Source: JALOKP01 sp963800865 (lineage in GTDB: Bacteria; Acidobacteriota; Polarisedimenticolia; J045). From it: DNA of 64,000 bases. The notes under the pieces were generated by a model. The model had not been told where the DNA came from. It worked only from the letters and a program-made list of their open reading frames with translations, and searched no databases. Location of the stretch: NCBI GenBank assembly GCA_963800865.1, contig CAWDCL010000004.1, positions 62,001 to 126,000 of the forward strand, read 5' to 3'. Numbering within the stretch: position 1 is the stretch's first letter; each line of letters starts with the position of its first letter. The position numbers and the translations under genes are program-made. Shown here piece after piece: positions 55,901-64,000 of the stretch.

Positions 55901-56459
55901 CCTGGCGTGGGCTCCCGGCAGCGGCTCGGCCGCCGGCTACAACGTCTATCGCGGCCCCGCTTCCGGTGGTCCGTACGCGAAGGTCGCCGGCATGCCGGTC
56001 AGTGCGACGACGTACCGCGACACGACGGTCCCGGCGGACGGCCCGTACTCGTACGTGGTCACCGGCGCCTGCGACGCGTCCGGCCTGACCGAATCCCCGC
56101 GCAGCAACGAGCGCAGCGCCTCTTCGGGCATCGCGCCGGGCGCCACGTCGGGCGTCGCCTTCGGCAGCAAGACGGTGCTGAGCTGGGCCGGCACCGCGAA
56201 CGCCGCCAGCTACGACGTCGTGCGGGGGACGGTCTCGAGGCTGCTCGCGGCCGGGAGCTTCGGCAGTTCGACCGACGCCTGCCAGGCCAACGACGTCGCC
56301 GCGACGAGTATCCCGGCGTCGCAGTCCCCGCCCGCGGGCGACGGGCTGTGGTTCCTGGTGCGCGCGGCGAACGGGTGCGGGGCCGGGTCCTACGACGACG
56401 GGACCGAGGTCGCATCGCGCGACGCGGGGATCGCCGCCTCGGGCCAGGGGTGCCCCTGA
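52929..56459 (+). CDS. Large secreted Fn3-rich protein with C-terminal Cys domain
   Basis: At 1,176 residues it has a signal peptide (AVLVLGLLFACGLSGAAGAD). A long N-terminal domain (about 80-550) follows, with TSTTSPPDTNGDVGPNHYVQ and RWGDYAGMGVDPADDCTFWF, resembling predicted propeller-like exoproteins. Then come two Fn3-like domains (YLVLRATVAGGPFTQVG; YNVYRGTSSDFTPSPANRV), a region like the end of immune-inhibitor-A peptidases (GDDVSGVSPGWYIDTVRV), and a third Fn3 (YNVYRGPASGGPYAKVAG). It ends in a terminal module, DGLWFLVRAANGCGAGSYDD ... AASGQGCP. No catalytic motif is seen. The start has GGAGAAGGGG upstream and overlaps the previous gene. Confidence 0.8.
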   Translation: MTNESARGRAVLVLGLLFACGLSGAAGADGTAAAPAAPAEGPVFVSPPSVPTLTRAARDLPDVTPDANLFLPEAKRRDDFGFSPIPYSIEPRLDPLLLRDRERQAGAPLAAEPDGFGTLVHDYAGQTSTTSPPDTNGDVGPNHYVQGVNLSVSTVRVFDKATGQALKTFEMDSLTSASPCRNGFCDSVVLYDRIADRWILTELPSGGGNVCMYVSTSGDPTGTYFAYTFAVESSLTDFPKYGVWPLAGNAGSYLMGANAGSSGRDVFAFDRAKMLQGLPATFQKFTVPDLPNSGFQLVLPAGMQGNNAPPAGEPAIFMRPYDDEAQVGATTPGSDFFELWSLAVDWATPANSRLTKLPNITMADYDMTLCGLGGIWNCMPQPATGQKIDPIREPIHFPLHYRNLGPHQAIVGAFVTDVSGTDQAAVRWFELRKATGAAGWSLFQEGVIGGEPGVHRSVASAAMDGQGNIAVGYTRTGSTAPYYPSIYYKGRLVTDPPGTTPQGEYRIVDATNSKTNNERWGDYAGMGVDPADDCTFWFTTQYGGSGGTRIAAFKFDQCGCAAAPRPPDPTADVPSDNRIDVRWNDSAAAGVVQYLVLRATVAGGPFTQVGSVADTSPGVPNGAPYSFQDDGVSGGTRYYYVIKAVDEFCTSVQSAEASALATGRCRLPPAFAGLASAGNSGGATCSVVLSWSAGTAKCAGDLTYNVYRGTSSDFTPSPANRVASGVYGTSFVDGVGLADRVTYTYVVRATESVSAQEDTNLVRQSAQPTGPIAPENWTDTFEGAQSGGGFDRAGWTRTAPQGAVNWAWSTARKNDGTHSWFAAGAGSVSEKVLVSPVFGVGPQTTVSFWHTYQFQGATLACPDGGTLEITTDGGASWTVVPDAYFTAGLFNGTITAKSNPLAGKRAWCTGTLGTMTQVALNLGAQPSLVNRNVQLRWHEGDDVSGVSPGWYIDTVRVANAQVIGSCSAGTACVAPGAPSLTSAAGGCSGVDLAWAPGSGSAAGYNVYRGPASGGPYAKVAGMPVSATTYRDTTVPADGPYSYVVTGACDASGLTESPRSNERSASSGIAPGATSGVAFGSKTVLSWAGTANAASYDVVRGTVSRLLAAGSFGSSTDACQANDVAATSIPASQSPPAGDGLWFLVRAANGCGAGSYDDGTEVASRDAGIAASGQGCP

Positions 56460-56576
56460 CCGGGATCGCGGAGCCGGTCACGGACGGAAAGGGCGACGGG
56501 GTACCGGCCATCGAGCCGGCCGCCGAAGGCTCGCCGGTCCGTCCGCCAGACGCCTTACCCTGGCGCTTTGAAGTAA

Positions 56577-56582
56577 TACAAT
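56577..56582 (+). promoter_or_regulatory. Candidate -10 element (TACAAT)
   Basis: TACAAT at 56577-56582 lies in a short AT-rich patch (AAGTAATACAATCTC), 26 bases before the TPR lipoprotein start, within the 149-bp gap after the previous gene. A weak TTACCC occurs 16 bases upstream. The call rests on position and composition only. Confidence 0.3.
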
Positions 56583-56608
56583 CTCCTCCGTCCCACGGAG
56601 GATCCGCC

Positions 56609-58318
56609 ATGCGACGCTTCCGCCTGCTCGTCGCCGTGATCGGGCTTGCCGCGCTCGCCGGCTGCCGGCGCCCGGCCGAGCCCCCACCTTCCGCCGCGAA
56701 CGCCGCCGCTCCGGCCACCGTGCCCGGCGGCGCACCGGACGCCGCTCCCTGGCGGCCGTTCGACCTCGGCTCCTACCACCGCACCATCACGACCGCCTCG
56801 CCGGCGGCGCAGCTCGCGTTCGACCAGGGGTTGATCTGGGCCTACGCCTTCAACCACGACGAGTCGCAGCGCGCGTTCGAGGAAGCGGCACGCCTCGATC
56901 CCCGCTGCGCGATGGCGTACTGGGGGATTGCGCTCGTCAACGGCCCGCACATCAACAACCCGATCGTCGATGCCGGGCACGCGAAGGCGGCGTGGGACGC
57001 ACTCGCGGAGGCGACGGCGCGGGCCGGCGCAGCGAGTCCCGTCGAGCGGGCGCTGATCGAGGCGCTGGCGGCGCGCTACGCCTGGCCGCAGCCCGGGGAC
57101 CGCGCGCCGCTCGACGCCGCCTACGCCCGAGCGATGGCCGATGTCCGCCGGCGCTTCCCGGACGACGCCGACGTCGCAACGCTCTACGCCGAGGCGATGA
57201 TGGACACGCGCCCCTGGGACCAATGGACACACGACGGACAGCCGCAGCCCGGGACGGCCGAGATCCTCGCGGCGCTCGAGGCGGCGCAGGCCCTGGCGCC
57301 CGATCACCCGGGCGCGCTGCACCTCTACGTCCACGCGCTGGAGGCCTCGCCGCAGCCGGAGCGCGCCGCCGCGGCCGCCGATCGGCTGCGCGCGCTGGTC
57401 CCCGACGCGAGCCACCTGGTCCACATGCCGTCGCACATCGACGCGCGGCTGGGGAAGTGGGCCGAAGCAGCGGCCGTCAACGAGCGCGCGATCGCGGCCG
57501 ACGGCCGTTACGCGGCGCGCCAGCCGGAGCTCGGCTTCTACCAGCTGTACATGGCGCACGACATCCACTTCCTCGTCTTCACCGCGATGATGGAGGGGCG
57601 CCGCGCGGTGGCCGTCGAGAACGCACGCGAGATCACGCGCCGCGTTCCCGTGGAGAAGGCGCGCGAGAACCCGCTGTTCTTCGACGCCTTCCGGACCGTC
57701 GAGCCCGACACGTACAAACGCTTCGGGATGTGGGAGGAGATCCTCGCGCTCCCGGAGCCGCCTCCCGATCTCCCGGTGTCGACCGCGTTCCACCACTTCG
57801 TCCGGGCGATCGCGCTGGCGGCGACAGGACGGGTCGAGGAGGCGCGGCGCGAGCGCGACCTGTTCCAGGCCGCGCTCCCGAAGGTCCCCAAGGAAGCGTT
57901 CTGGGGTTCCAATGCGGCCGTTGCCGTGCTGGCCCCGGCCGTCCCGTACCTCGAGGGTGAGATCGCCTACCGCGAAGGCCGCTACGACGAGGCGATCGCG
58001 AAGCTGGCGGACGCAGTGAAGCTCGAGGACGCGCTGAAGTACGACGAGCCGCCGCCGTGGACGACCCCCTCGCGCCACGCGCTCGGCGCGGTGCTGCTCG
58101 AGGCGAAGCGGCCGGCCGAGGCGGAGGCGGTCTACCGCGCGGACCTCGCGCGCTACCCGCTCAACGGCTGGTCGCTGTGGGGGCTGGAGCGGGCGCTGGA
58201 AGCGCAGGGAAGGGAGGCGGACGCGGCGGCCGTCAAGGCGCAGTTCGATGCGACCTGGGCGCGAGCCGACACGCCGATGGTCTCGTCGTGCCTGTGCGTG
58301 CGGCCGAAGCGCGGCTGA
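56609..58318 (+). CDS. TPR-repeat lipoprotein
   Basis: This 569-residue protein has a lipoprotein signal (LLVAVIGLAALAGCRRP, with the lipobox Cys). The mature region is all-helical and TPR-like: DQGLIWAYAFNHDESQRAFE, EEAARLDPRCAMAYWGIALV, AAQALAPDHPGALHLYVHAL and GEIAYREGRYDEAIAKLADA. Similar proteins occur widely in environmental bacteria without assigned function. It probably sits on the inner face of the outer membrane as a protein-interaction scaffold. The start is supported by CGGAGGATCC. It is not overlapped by its neighbours, unlike the gene upstream. Confidence 0.85.
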   Translation: MRRFRLLVAVIGLAALAGCRRPAEPPPSAANAAAPATVPGGAPDAAPWRPFDLGSYHRTITTASPAAQLAFDQGLIWAYAFNHDESQRAFEEAARLDPRCAMAYWGIALVNGPHINNPIVDAGHAKAAWDALAEATARAGAASPVERALIEALAARYAWPQPGDRAPLDAAYARAMADVRRRFPDDADVATLYAEAMMDTRPWDQWTHDGQPQPGTAEILAALEAAQALAPDHPGALHLYVHALEASPQPERAAAAADRLRALVPDASHLVHMPSHIDARLGKWAEAAAVNERAIAADGRYAARQPELGFYQLYMAHDIHFLVFTAMMEGRRAVAVENAREITRRVPVEKARENPLFFDAFRTVEPDTYKRFGMWEEILALPEPPPDLPVSTAFHHFVRAIALAATGRVEEARRERDLFQAALPKVPKEAFWGSNAAVAVLAPAVPYLEGEIAYREGRYDEAIAKLADAVKLEDALKYDEPPPWTTPSRHALGAVLLEAKRPAEAEAVYRADLARYPLNGWSLWGLERALEAQGREADAAAVKAQFDATWARADTPMVSSCLCVRPKRG

Positions 58319-58457
58319 TCGAGCTTCACCCTGCTCCGAGCCTGCCCGCGGCGGCCCGCATGGTCGCTCCGCCCGGGGTACACTCGCGGCCTTTCGCGGC
58401 AGTTGGAGCGTGCGGCAGTGCGCAGGCTGGCATCAGACGTCGCGAAGGAGTGGAGTC

Positions 58458-61400
58458 ATGGCTGAGCCGTCGGATCGCGCCAGGGAAGTGATCGCCGAGG
58501 CCATGCTGCGGCCGGCGGAGCAGCGTGCCGCTTTCATCGAGCGCGCCTGCGCAGGCGACGACACGCTGCTTGCCCGGGTCCAGTCGCTCATGCCGGCGAT
58601 GGACGAGGCCGCGGCGGCCGAGTCCCTGGCGCTGACCAGTCACGCTCCTTCGCACACGTCGGCGCCCACGGTCTTCTCCGCGCGGGGTCCGGCCGGTCCG
58701 AGCGAAGGGCCAGGCACCGTCATCGGCCCGTACAAGATCCTCCAGCTGATCGGCGAGGGCGGCTTCGGCTCGGTGTTCATGGCCGAGCAGGAGAAGCCCG
58801 TCCGACGCAGAGTCGCCCTCAAGGTCATCAAGCTGGGCATGGACACCAGGCAGGTCGTGGCCCGGTTCGAGCAGGAGCGTCAGGCGCTTGCGATGATGGA
58901 TCACGCCAACATCGCCAAGGTGCTGGAAGCGGGGGCGACGGAGACCGGGCGGCCGTACTTCGTGATGGAGTTCGTCCAGGGTGATCCCATCACCCTGTAC
59001 TGCGACAGGAACAACCTGTCGATCGTCGAGCGCCTCCGGCTCTTCGCCCAGGTCTGCAACGCGGTCCAGCACGCGCACCAGAAAGGGATCATCCACCGCG
59101 ACATCAAGCCCAGCAACGTGCTCGTGTCCACGCAGGACGGCAAGCCGCTCGTCAAGGTCATCGATTTCGGCATCGCGAAGGCCACCGGCGCGCGCCTGAC
59201 CGAAATGACGTTGTTCACGGAGCACAAGACGTTCATCGGCACTCCGGAGTACATGAGTCCGGAGCAGGCCGAAGGCTCGCTGGACATCGATACGCGGACG
59301 GATGTGTACTCGCTGGGCGTGCTGCTGTATGAGCTGCTCACCGGCGCGACGCCCTTCGACGGCAAGGAGCTGCGGTCGGCTGCGTACGGCGAGATGCAAC
59401 GCATCATCCGCGAAGTCGATCCGCCCAAGCCGTCGACGCGCGTGAGCCTGGGCAGGGACACGATCGCCAAGGTCGCCGCGAGCCGTCGACTGGAGCCGAG
59501 CTCGCTCGGCTCGGCCGTGCGCGGCGAGCTCGACTGGATCGTGATGAAGGCGCTGGAAAAGGACCGCCGGCGCCGGTACGAAACCGCCAACGGTCTCGCG
59601 ATGGACATCCAGCGCTACCTCAACGGCGAGGCGATCGTCGCCGCGCCGCCCAGCAACGCCTATCGCTTCAGGAAGTTCGTGCGGCGCCACAAGGGGATCG
59701 CCCTGTCGGGTGCCGCGGTCGCGGCGGCGCTGCTGATCGGACTGGTCGGCTTCGCGTGGCAGGCGCGGGTCGCGCGCGATCAGCGCGACCGGGCCGTGGC
59801 GGCCGAGGCCGAGACGGCCAGGCGGGCCGCCCAGCTGAAGCAGGTCGCCGACTTCCAGGCGCGGATGCTGGGGCAGATCGATCCGACGGAGGCCGGCCAG
59901 GAACTGAGCCGCGACGTGCTGGCCCGCTACACCGCGGCGCTGGCGGCGGCGAGCGTGCCGGAGCGCGAGCGCGCCGGCCAGGTCGAGGCGTTCGAGCGGC
60001 AGTGGGGCCGAGTCAACGCCACCGACGCCGCCCGCGAGCTGATCGATCGCACGATCCTCAAGCCGGCGATCGAGACGATCGACGAGGAATTCAAGGAGCA
60101 GCCGGCGGTGGATGCGCAGCTGCGCCAGACGCTGGCTTTCCTCTACCAGCAGCTGGGACTGTTCGACGCCGCGCTGCCGCTGCAGACCGCCGCGCTGGAC
60201 ACGAACCGGCGCGTGCTGGGCCAGGAGCACCCGGACACGCTGAGTTCGATCAACAACACGGGGATGCTGCTGCGGGCCCAGGGGAAGCTGGCCGAGGCCG
60301 AGCCGTACCTGAAGGAGGCCCTGGACAAGCGCCGGCGCGTGCTGGGTGAGGAGCATCCGGAGACCCTGACGTCGATCAACAACATGGGCTACCTGCTGGA
60401 CGACCAGGGCAGGCTGGCCGAGGCGGAGCCCTACTATCGCGAGGCGCTGGAGAAGCATCGGCGGGTGCTGGGCGAGGACCACCCCGACACGCTGATCTGC
60501 ATCGACAACCTGGGGATGCTGCTCAAGGCCCAGGGCAAGCTGGCCGAGGCCGAGCCGTTTTTCCGCGAGTCGGAGGGGAAGTCGCGTCGCGTGCTGGGCG
60601 AGGAGCACCCGGACACGCTGATTGCGATCAACAACATGGGCCTGTTCCTGCAGGCGCAGGGCAGGCTGGCCGAGGCCGAGCCGTATTTCCGCGAGTCGCT
60701 CGAGAAGCGAAGGCGCGTGCTGGGCGAAGAGCACCCCGGCACGCTGAATGCGATCAACAACATGGGCTTCCTGCTGCAGGGACAGGGGAGATTCGCCGAG
60801 GCGGAGCCCTACTTCCGCGAGTCGCTCGAGAAGCACCGGCGCGTGCTGGGTGAGAGCCACCCGAACACGCTCTCGGCCGGCAACAACATGGGGACGCTCC
60901 TGCGGAACCAGGGGCAGTTCGCTGCCGCGGAGCCTTACGCCCGCGGCGTGCTGGAGGGGCTCCGCGCCGTGCTGGGCAGGGAGCACCCGAACACGCTCTC
61001 TGCCACGACCAACCTGGGTTCCCTGCTGGAGCTGCAGGGCAAGCTGGCCGAGGCCGAGCCCTACCTCCGCGAGGCGCTGGAGACCAGCGAGCGCGCGCTC
61101 GGCGCCGAGCACCCGGTCACGCTGAACGCGCTGGGCTGGATGGGGACGCTGAGGGTCGACCAGGACCGCCTGGCGGAGGCCGAGCCCTGCTTCCGCGAGG
61201 TGCTGGAGACGCGCCGGCGCGTGCTGGGCGATGGGCACGCGGACACGCTGCTCGCGGTCATCTCGATGGGCGACCTGCGCGTCCGGCAGGGACAGTTCGT
61301 CGAGGCGATCGCGCTGCTGGCCCCGATCGAGGATGCGGCGCACGAGAAGTTCACCGCCGGGAACGCGCGCAACCTGGCACGCCTGCTCCGCAACCTGGGG

Positions 61401-61628
61401 ACGGCGCGCGCGGCCCGCGCGACCGGCCCGGCCGACTTCGCCCTCGCCGAACGCAACCTGCTCGAGGCGCATGCGACCTATCTCACGGTCCCCGGCACGC
61501 AGCCCAAGGAGATCCGCCGCTGCGACGAAGCGATCGTCGAACTTTACGCCGCGTGGGACAGAGCGGAGCCGAACAAGGGCTACGCTGCCAGGGGCGCGGA
61601 GTGGCGGTCGAAGTTGAAGGTACGCTAG
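58458..61628 (+). CDS. Membrane Ser/Thr protein kinase with kinesin-light-chain-like TPR array
   Basis: The protein has 1,056 residues. A helical N-terminal domain (REVIAEAMLRPAEQRAAFIE) resembles the leader of planctomycete-type kinases. The kinase domain (about 90-350) has IGEGGFGSVFMAEQ, VALKVIKLG, HRDIKPSNVLV, DFGIAKA and GTPEYMSPEQ. A TM segment (IALSGAAVAAALLIGLVGFA) lies near residue 420. The external region carries nine 42-residue TPR_12-type repeats, e.g. LLRAQGKLAEAEPYLKEAL followed by RRRVLGEEHPETL. GGAGTGGAG fixes ATG 58458. Its sequence is unlike the other three kinases here, so it is a separate lineage. The signal is unknown. Confidence 0.92.
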   Translation: MAEPSDRAREVIAEAMLRPAEQRAAFIERACAGDDTLLARVQSLMPAMDEAAAAESLALTSHAPSHTSAPTVFSARGPAGPSEGPGTVIGPYKILQLIGEGGFGSVFMAEQEKPVRRRVALKVIKLGMDTRQVVARFEQERQALAMMDHANIAKVLEAGATETGRPYFVMEFVQGDPITLYCDRNNLSIVERLRLFAQVCNAVQHAHQKGIIHRDIKPSNVLVSTQDGKPLVKVIDFGIAKATGARLTEMTLFTEHKTFIGTPEYMSPEQAEGSLDIDTRTDVYSLGVLLYELLTGATPFDGKELRSAAYGEMQRIIREVDPPKPSTRVSLGRDTIAKVAASRRLEPSSLGSAVRGELDWIVMKALEKDRRRRYETANGLAMDIQRYLNGEAIVAAPPSNAYRFRKFVRRHKGIALSGAAVAAALLIGLVGFAWQARVARDQRDRAVAAEAETARRAAQLKQVADFQARMLGQIDPTEAGQELSRDVLARYTAALAAASVPERERAGQVEAFERQWGRVNATDAARELIDRTILKPAIETIDEEFKEQPAVDAQLRQTLAFLYQQLGLFDAALPLQTAALDTNRRVLGQEHPDTLSSINNTGMLLRAQGKLAEAEPYLKEALDKRRRVLGEEHPETLTSINNMGYLLDDQGRLAEAEPYYREALEKHRRVLGEDHPDTLICIDNLGMLLKAQGKLAEAEPFFRESEGKSRRVLGEEHPDTLIAINNMGLFLQAQGRLAEAEPYFRESLEKRRRVLGEEHPGTLNAINNMGFLLQGQGRFAEAEPYFRESLEKHRRVLGESHPNTLSAGNNMGTLLRNQGQFAAAEPYARGVLEGLRAVLGREHPNTLSATTNLGSLLELQGKLAEAEPYLREALETSERALGAEHPVTLNALGWMGTLRVDQDRLAEAEPCFREVLETRRRVLGDGHADTLLAVISMGDLRVRQGQFVEAIALLAPIEDAAHEKFTAGNARNLARLLRNLGTARAARATGPADFALAERNLLEAHATYLTVPGTQPKEIRRCDEAIVELYAAWDRAEPNKGYAARGAEWRSKLKVR
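60219..61352 (+). repeat. Nine tandem 126-bp repeats encoding TPRs
   Basis: The motif GAGCACCCGGACACGCTG or a close variant recurs every 126 bases from about 60219 to 61227 (nine times), giving 42-residue units with the core RRVLGEEHPDTL and NNMGxLLxxQG. The array is coding, within the TPR part of the kinase. The third codon positions vary between units, so this is an old duplication under selection. Confidence 0.85.
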
Positions 61629-61750
61629 TCCGGATCGTTCGCCGGCGGACGCTCGACTGACGTCGCCAACCGAGGTTCATTGGCGCCCAGTCCCCGATCT
61701 GCGTATATGCAGCCTGCTGGGCCTGACCCTGCCCGGCCGGGGAGCGGAAC

Positions 61751-63689
61751 ATGGGACGCGGATTCGGCCACGCGGCCGGCGCGATGCTCGCCCTGGCGGT
61801 CTTCGCGCCGCCGCTCGTTGCGGGCAACGCGCCCTCCTTCACCAACGTCACGAGCGGAGTCGGGCTGACCGGCCGGATCGGTTACCGCTGCGCCGTCGGC
61901 GACATCGACGGCGACGGCTATCCCGACCTGCTGCTCCACCTGCCGTCGGACTTCGGCACCGGCGACGTGCTCAACAAGCAGGTCGTGCTGGTCAACCGCC
62001 CCGGGAGCGATCCGGGCGATCCTCTCAGCCGGACGTTCGTCGACTTCACGGCGGCCTCCGGCGTGCGCGCCACGCGCGCCGGGGCGCCCGGCGGCCACCA
62101 GTCGGACGGCGTGGTCCTGGCCGACGTCGACAACGACGGCGACCTCGACGCCTTCTTCTTCGTCTACGTCCACCAGAACTGGACGCTGACCGGCCGGAAC
62201 GACCTGATGCTCAACGATGGGGCCGGGCACTTCACCTACGCCCCCAACTCGTCCTTCCACACCGAGCCGGTCTACCAACACCACCGACGCCGCCTGGCTC
62301 GACTTCGACAACGACGGAAAGATCGACCTGGCGATCAGCCAGTGGTACTGGAACGGCCTGCCCGCGAACGAGCAGCTCTACCGCGGCCTCGGCGACGGGC
62401 GTTTCACCAATGTGACGGCATCGTCAGGCATCGGCGCGAGACCCAGCGTGACCTACGCGCTGGCCACGATGGACTGGAACAACGACGGGTTCATGGACCT
62501 GTTCGTCCCGCTCTACGACTACCTCAACTCGGCCCTGACCTGCCTGCACTGGCGGAACAACGGGAACGGGACCTTCACCCAGGTCCAGGACGCGACCGGG
62601 TACAACGCGCACTGCGGGATCGGAAAGGGGTCGCTGGTCGCGTCGTTCGGCAGCATGCCGCGCGACTACGACAACGACGGCGACATCGACTTCACCGAGA
62701 TCTTCGTTCACGGCGGAACGCAACGCGGCAAGTACTCGGGACCCGTGCGCAACGACGCCGGCGTGTTCAACTGGGACTGGTCGCGGGTGAAGAACCGCGC
62801 CACCGAGGACACCGATCCAACCCACGACGGCGACCACCAGGCGAGCTGGTTCGACTACGACGGCGACACGCTCGCCGACTTCGTGATGACCGAGAGCTTC
62901 TACGGCACCAACCAGCAGATCTACCTCTTCAAGCAGGGCCCCGATCACGCTTTCCGCGCCGCCACCGTCGGTTCGGGCCTCGAGGCGATCAACACGATGA
63001 ACGCCGGGGTCTACGACGTGATCCCGCTCGATTTCGACCGCGACGGGGACGAGGACCTGCTGGTCGGATTCGCGGACGGCGTGACGCCGCTGCAGCTCTG
63101 GCGCAACGACGTCGGCACGCAGAAGAGCTGGATCTCGATCACGCTGGCCGGGGGCGGCCCGCCCGAGCACGCGAACCGCGCCGGGATCGGGGCGCGGATC
63201 GAGGTGACCGCAGGCGGCGTGACCCAGACGCGCGAGGTCTACGCCGGCCCGGGGCAGCACGCGCCGCAGGCGCCGCTGGCGCAGCAATTCGGACTGGGGA
63301 GCGCGACGGTCATCGATCGGATCCGCGTGCGGTGGCCGAATCCGGCGCGGTCGGTGATCGAGCGGACGAACATCCCCGTCAATCGCTTCCTGCGGCTGCG
63401 CGAGGTCTGCTCGGTGGCGGGTGACCCGACCGGGCTGCAGATGGCGCGCACCGGTGCCGACCTGGTCCTGACGTGGGACGACCCGGCGCTCTCCGGGCTG
63501 GCCTGGAATGTCTACCGCGGGAGCGCGCCGGACCCCGCGGCGTGGGGACCGGCGTTCGCCGCGTGGATCGGCGACCAGGAGCCGGGCACGTCGGGGATCC
63601 AGTATCGCGACGCCGGTGCGGCGGCTGGCGGGAGTGCCCTGTTCTACCTCGTCTCCGCCGTGGACGACTGCGGAGAGAGCGCACGGTAG
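61751..63689 (+). CDS. FG-GAP / ASPIC-UnbV secreted protein (one apparent +1 frameshift)
   Basis: A signal peptide (MLALAVFAPPLVAG) precedes FG-GAP/VCBS repeats: GDIDGDGYPDLLLH, ADVDNDGDLDAFFF, LDFDNDGKIDLAIS, MDWNNDGFMDLFVP and FDYDGDTLADFVMT. Then comes an ASPIC/UnbV-like module (NRAGIGARIEVTAGGVTQTR, VIDRIRVRWPNPARSVIER). The C-terminus is an Fn3-like domain (LAWNVYRGSAPDPAAWG ... LFYLVSAVDDCGESAR). An extra C near 62275 (GTCTACCAACACC) splits the frame; corrected length is about 645 residues. Such proteins are calcium-binding surface or extracellular proteins of unknown role. GGAGCGGAAC supports the ATG. Confidence 0.85.
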
Positions 63690-63726
63690 CGGCCGCCCCG
63701 GCAGCGATTGAAGGACGGGAGTGCGG

Positions 63727-64000
63727 TCAGGATGGCCGCGCGGCCGGCGGCAGGGGACCGAAGAACATCGCTTTCAGCTTCGCCGGCCCCAGCACGCGGG
63801 CCAGTTCGCTGGACACGCAGTACACGAGGATCAGCACCGTGAGCAGGATCTGGATCGCCACGAAATGGGGCCAGATGATCTGCGAGAGCAGCTTCTCGTT
63901 CGCCGCGGCAAAACCCGGCGCGACCTTCCAGGCATCGTACAGGTGCTCGAGGTAGTGGATGACGAGCGCGACGACGAAGTAGATCGCGGTCTTCCACCCC
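63727..64000 (-). CDS. Integral membrane protein, C-terminal fragment (cut by window edge)
   Basis: The visible 90 residues read from the window edge as GWKTAIYFVVALVIHYLEHL, YDAWKVAPGF, then QIIWPHFVAIQILLTVLILV, YCVSSELARVLGPAKLKAMF, ending PPAARPS at the stop (63727-63729). Two hydrophobic stretches look like TM helices with a short amphipathic loop between. No family is recognised. It is convergent with the ASPIC protein, with a 37-bp gap holding nothing notable. Confidence 0.65.
   Translation of the reverse strand, partial: GWKTAIYFVVALVIHYLEHLYDAWKVAPGFAAANEKLLSQIIWPHFVAIQILLTVLILVYCVSSELARVLGPAKLKAMFFGPLPPAARPS

Noticed and set aside
60219..61352. Regular 126-bp repeats that could look like a CRISPR-type array
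   Set aside because: The units are entirely coding TPRs with no unique spacers and a unit far longer than CRISPR repeats.

Overview
The window is strongly GC-rich, densely coding chromosomal DNA with no rRNA, complete tRNA, CRISPR array, phage or transposase. Four eukaryotic-type Ser/Thr kinases (carrying TolB/FlgO-like, PD40 propeller or TPR output regions), many large secreted proteins with Fn3-like and FG-GAP modules, an ASPIC/UnbV protein, a tandem ThyX-like protein and an arginine operon built round an acyl-ornithine transcarbamylase together suggest an Acidobacteriota-type or similar environmental bacterium, probably a metagenome or long-read assembly. That placement is inference from gene content only.

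Layout. 0-5.6 kb: the end of an OmpA-family protein, a kinase with TolB-like and TPR output, and a secreted metzincin protease. 5.7-12.2 kb: a MocR-type regulator and a tetR-MFP-RND efflux operon with a perfect palindromic operator. 12.4-17.7 kb: broken SRPBCC and NDH-2 remnants, an intact SRPBCC protein, a kinase with a PD40 propeller, and NhaA. 17.8-27.3 kb: a tightly coupled arginine operon on the minus strand (argR-argG-unknown P-loop protein-argC-argD-argF'-argB-argE-argH). The transcarbamylase resembles the acetyl- or succinyl-ornithine enzymes, so carbamoylation probably precedes deacylation by ArgE. Tandem ATGCGCAyGAA motifs 20 bp apart upstream of argR are candidate ARG boxes.

27.4-34.6 kb: a small membrane protein, a third kinase, a nitroreductase, a ferredoxin/CDGSH protein, a double ThyX-like protein and an HMG-CoA-lyase-like enzyme. 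34.6-44.0 kb: one giant secreted protein of about 3,146 residues made of five seven-bladed FG-GAP propellers separated by Cys/Asp-rich MopE-like linkers and ending in thrombospondin type 3 repeats. Its central modules are near-identical 1,668-bp tandem repeats. 44.1-50.7 kb: a DUF188 protein, a DEAD-box helicase, a LamG-type secreted protein, etfB-etfA with a cysteine-less rhodanese, and a UPF0173 metallo-hydrolase. 50.7-64 kb: an LRV/HEAT-repeat exported protein, a 1,176-residue Fn3-rich secreted protein, a TPR lipoprotein, a kinase with nine 42-residue TPRs, an ASPIC/UnbV FG-GAP protein and the C-terminus of a membrane protein.

Quality warning. About thirty apparent single-base indels interrupt otherwise well conserved genes. 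Most are +1 insertions, and about twenty lie between 20.3 and 25.9 kb. Because the protein sequence resumes cleanly in the next frame each time, I read these as probable sequence errors rather than decay, and I give gene coordinates across them. Where a frameshift is named, the span is the inferred whole gene.
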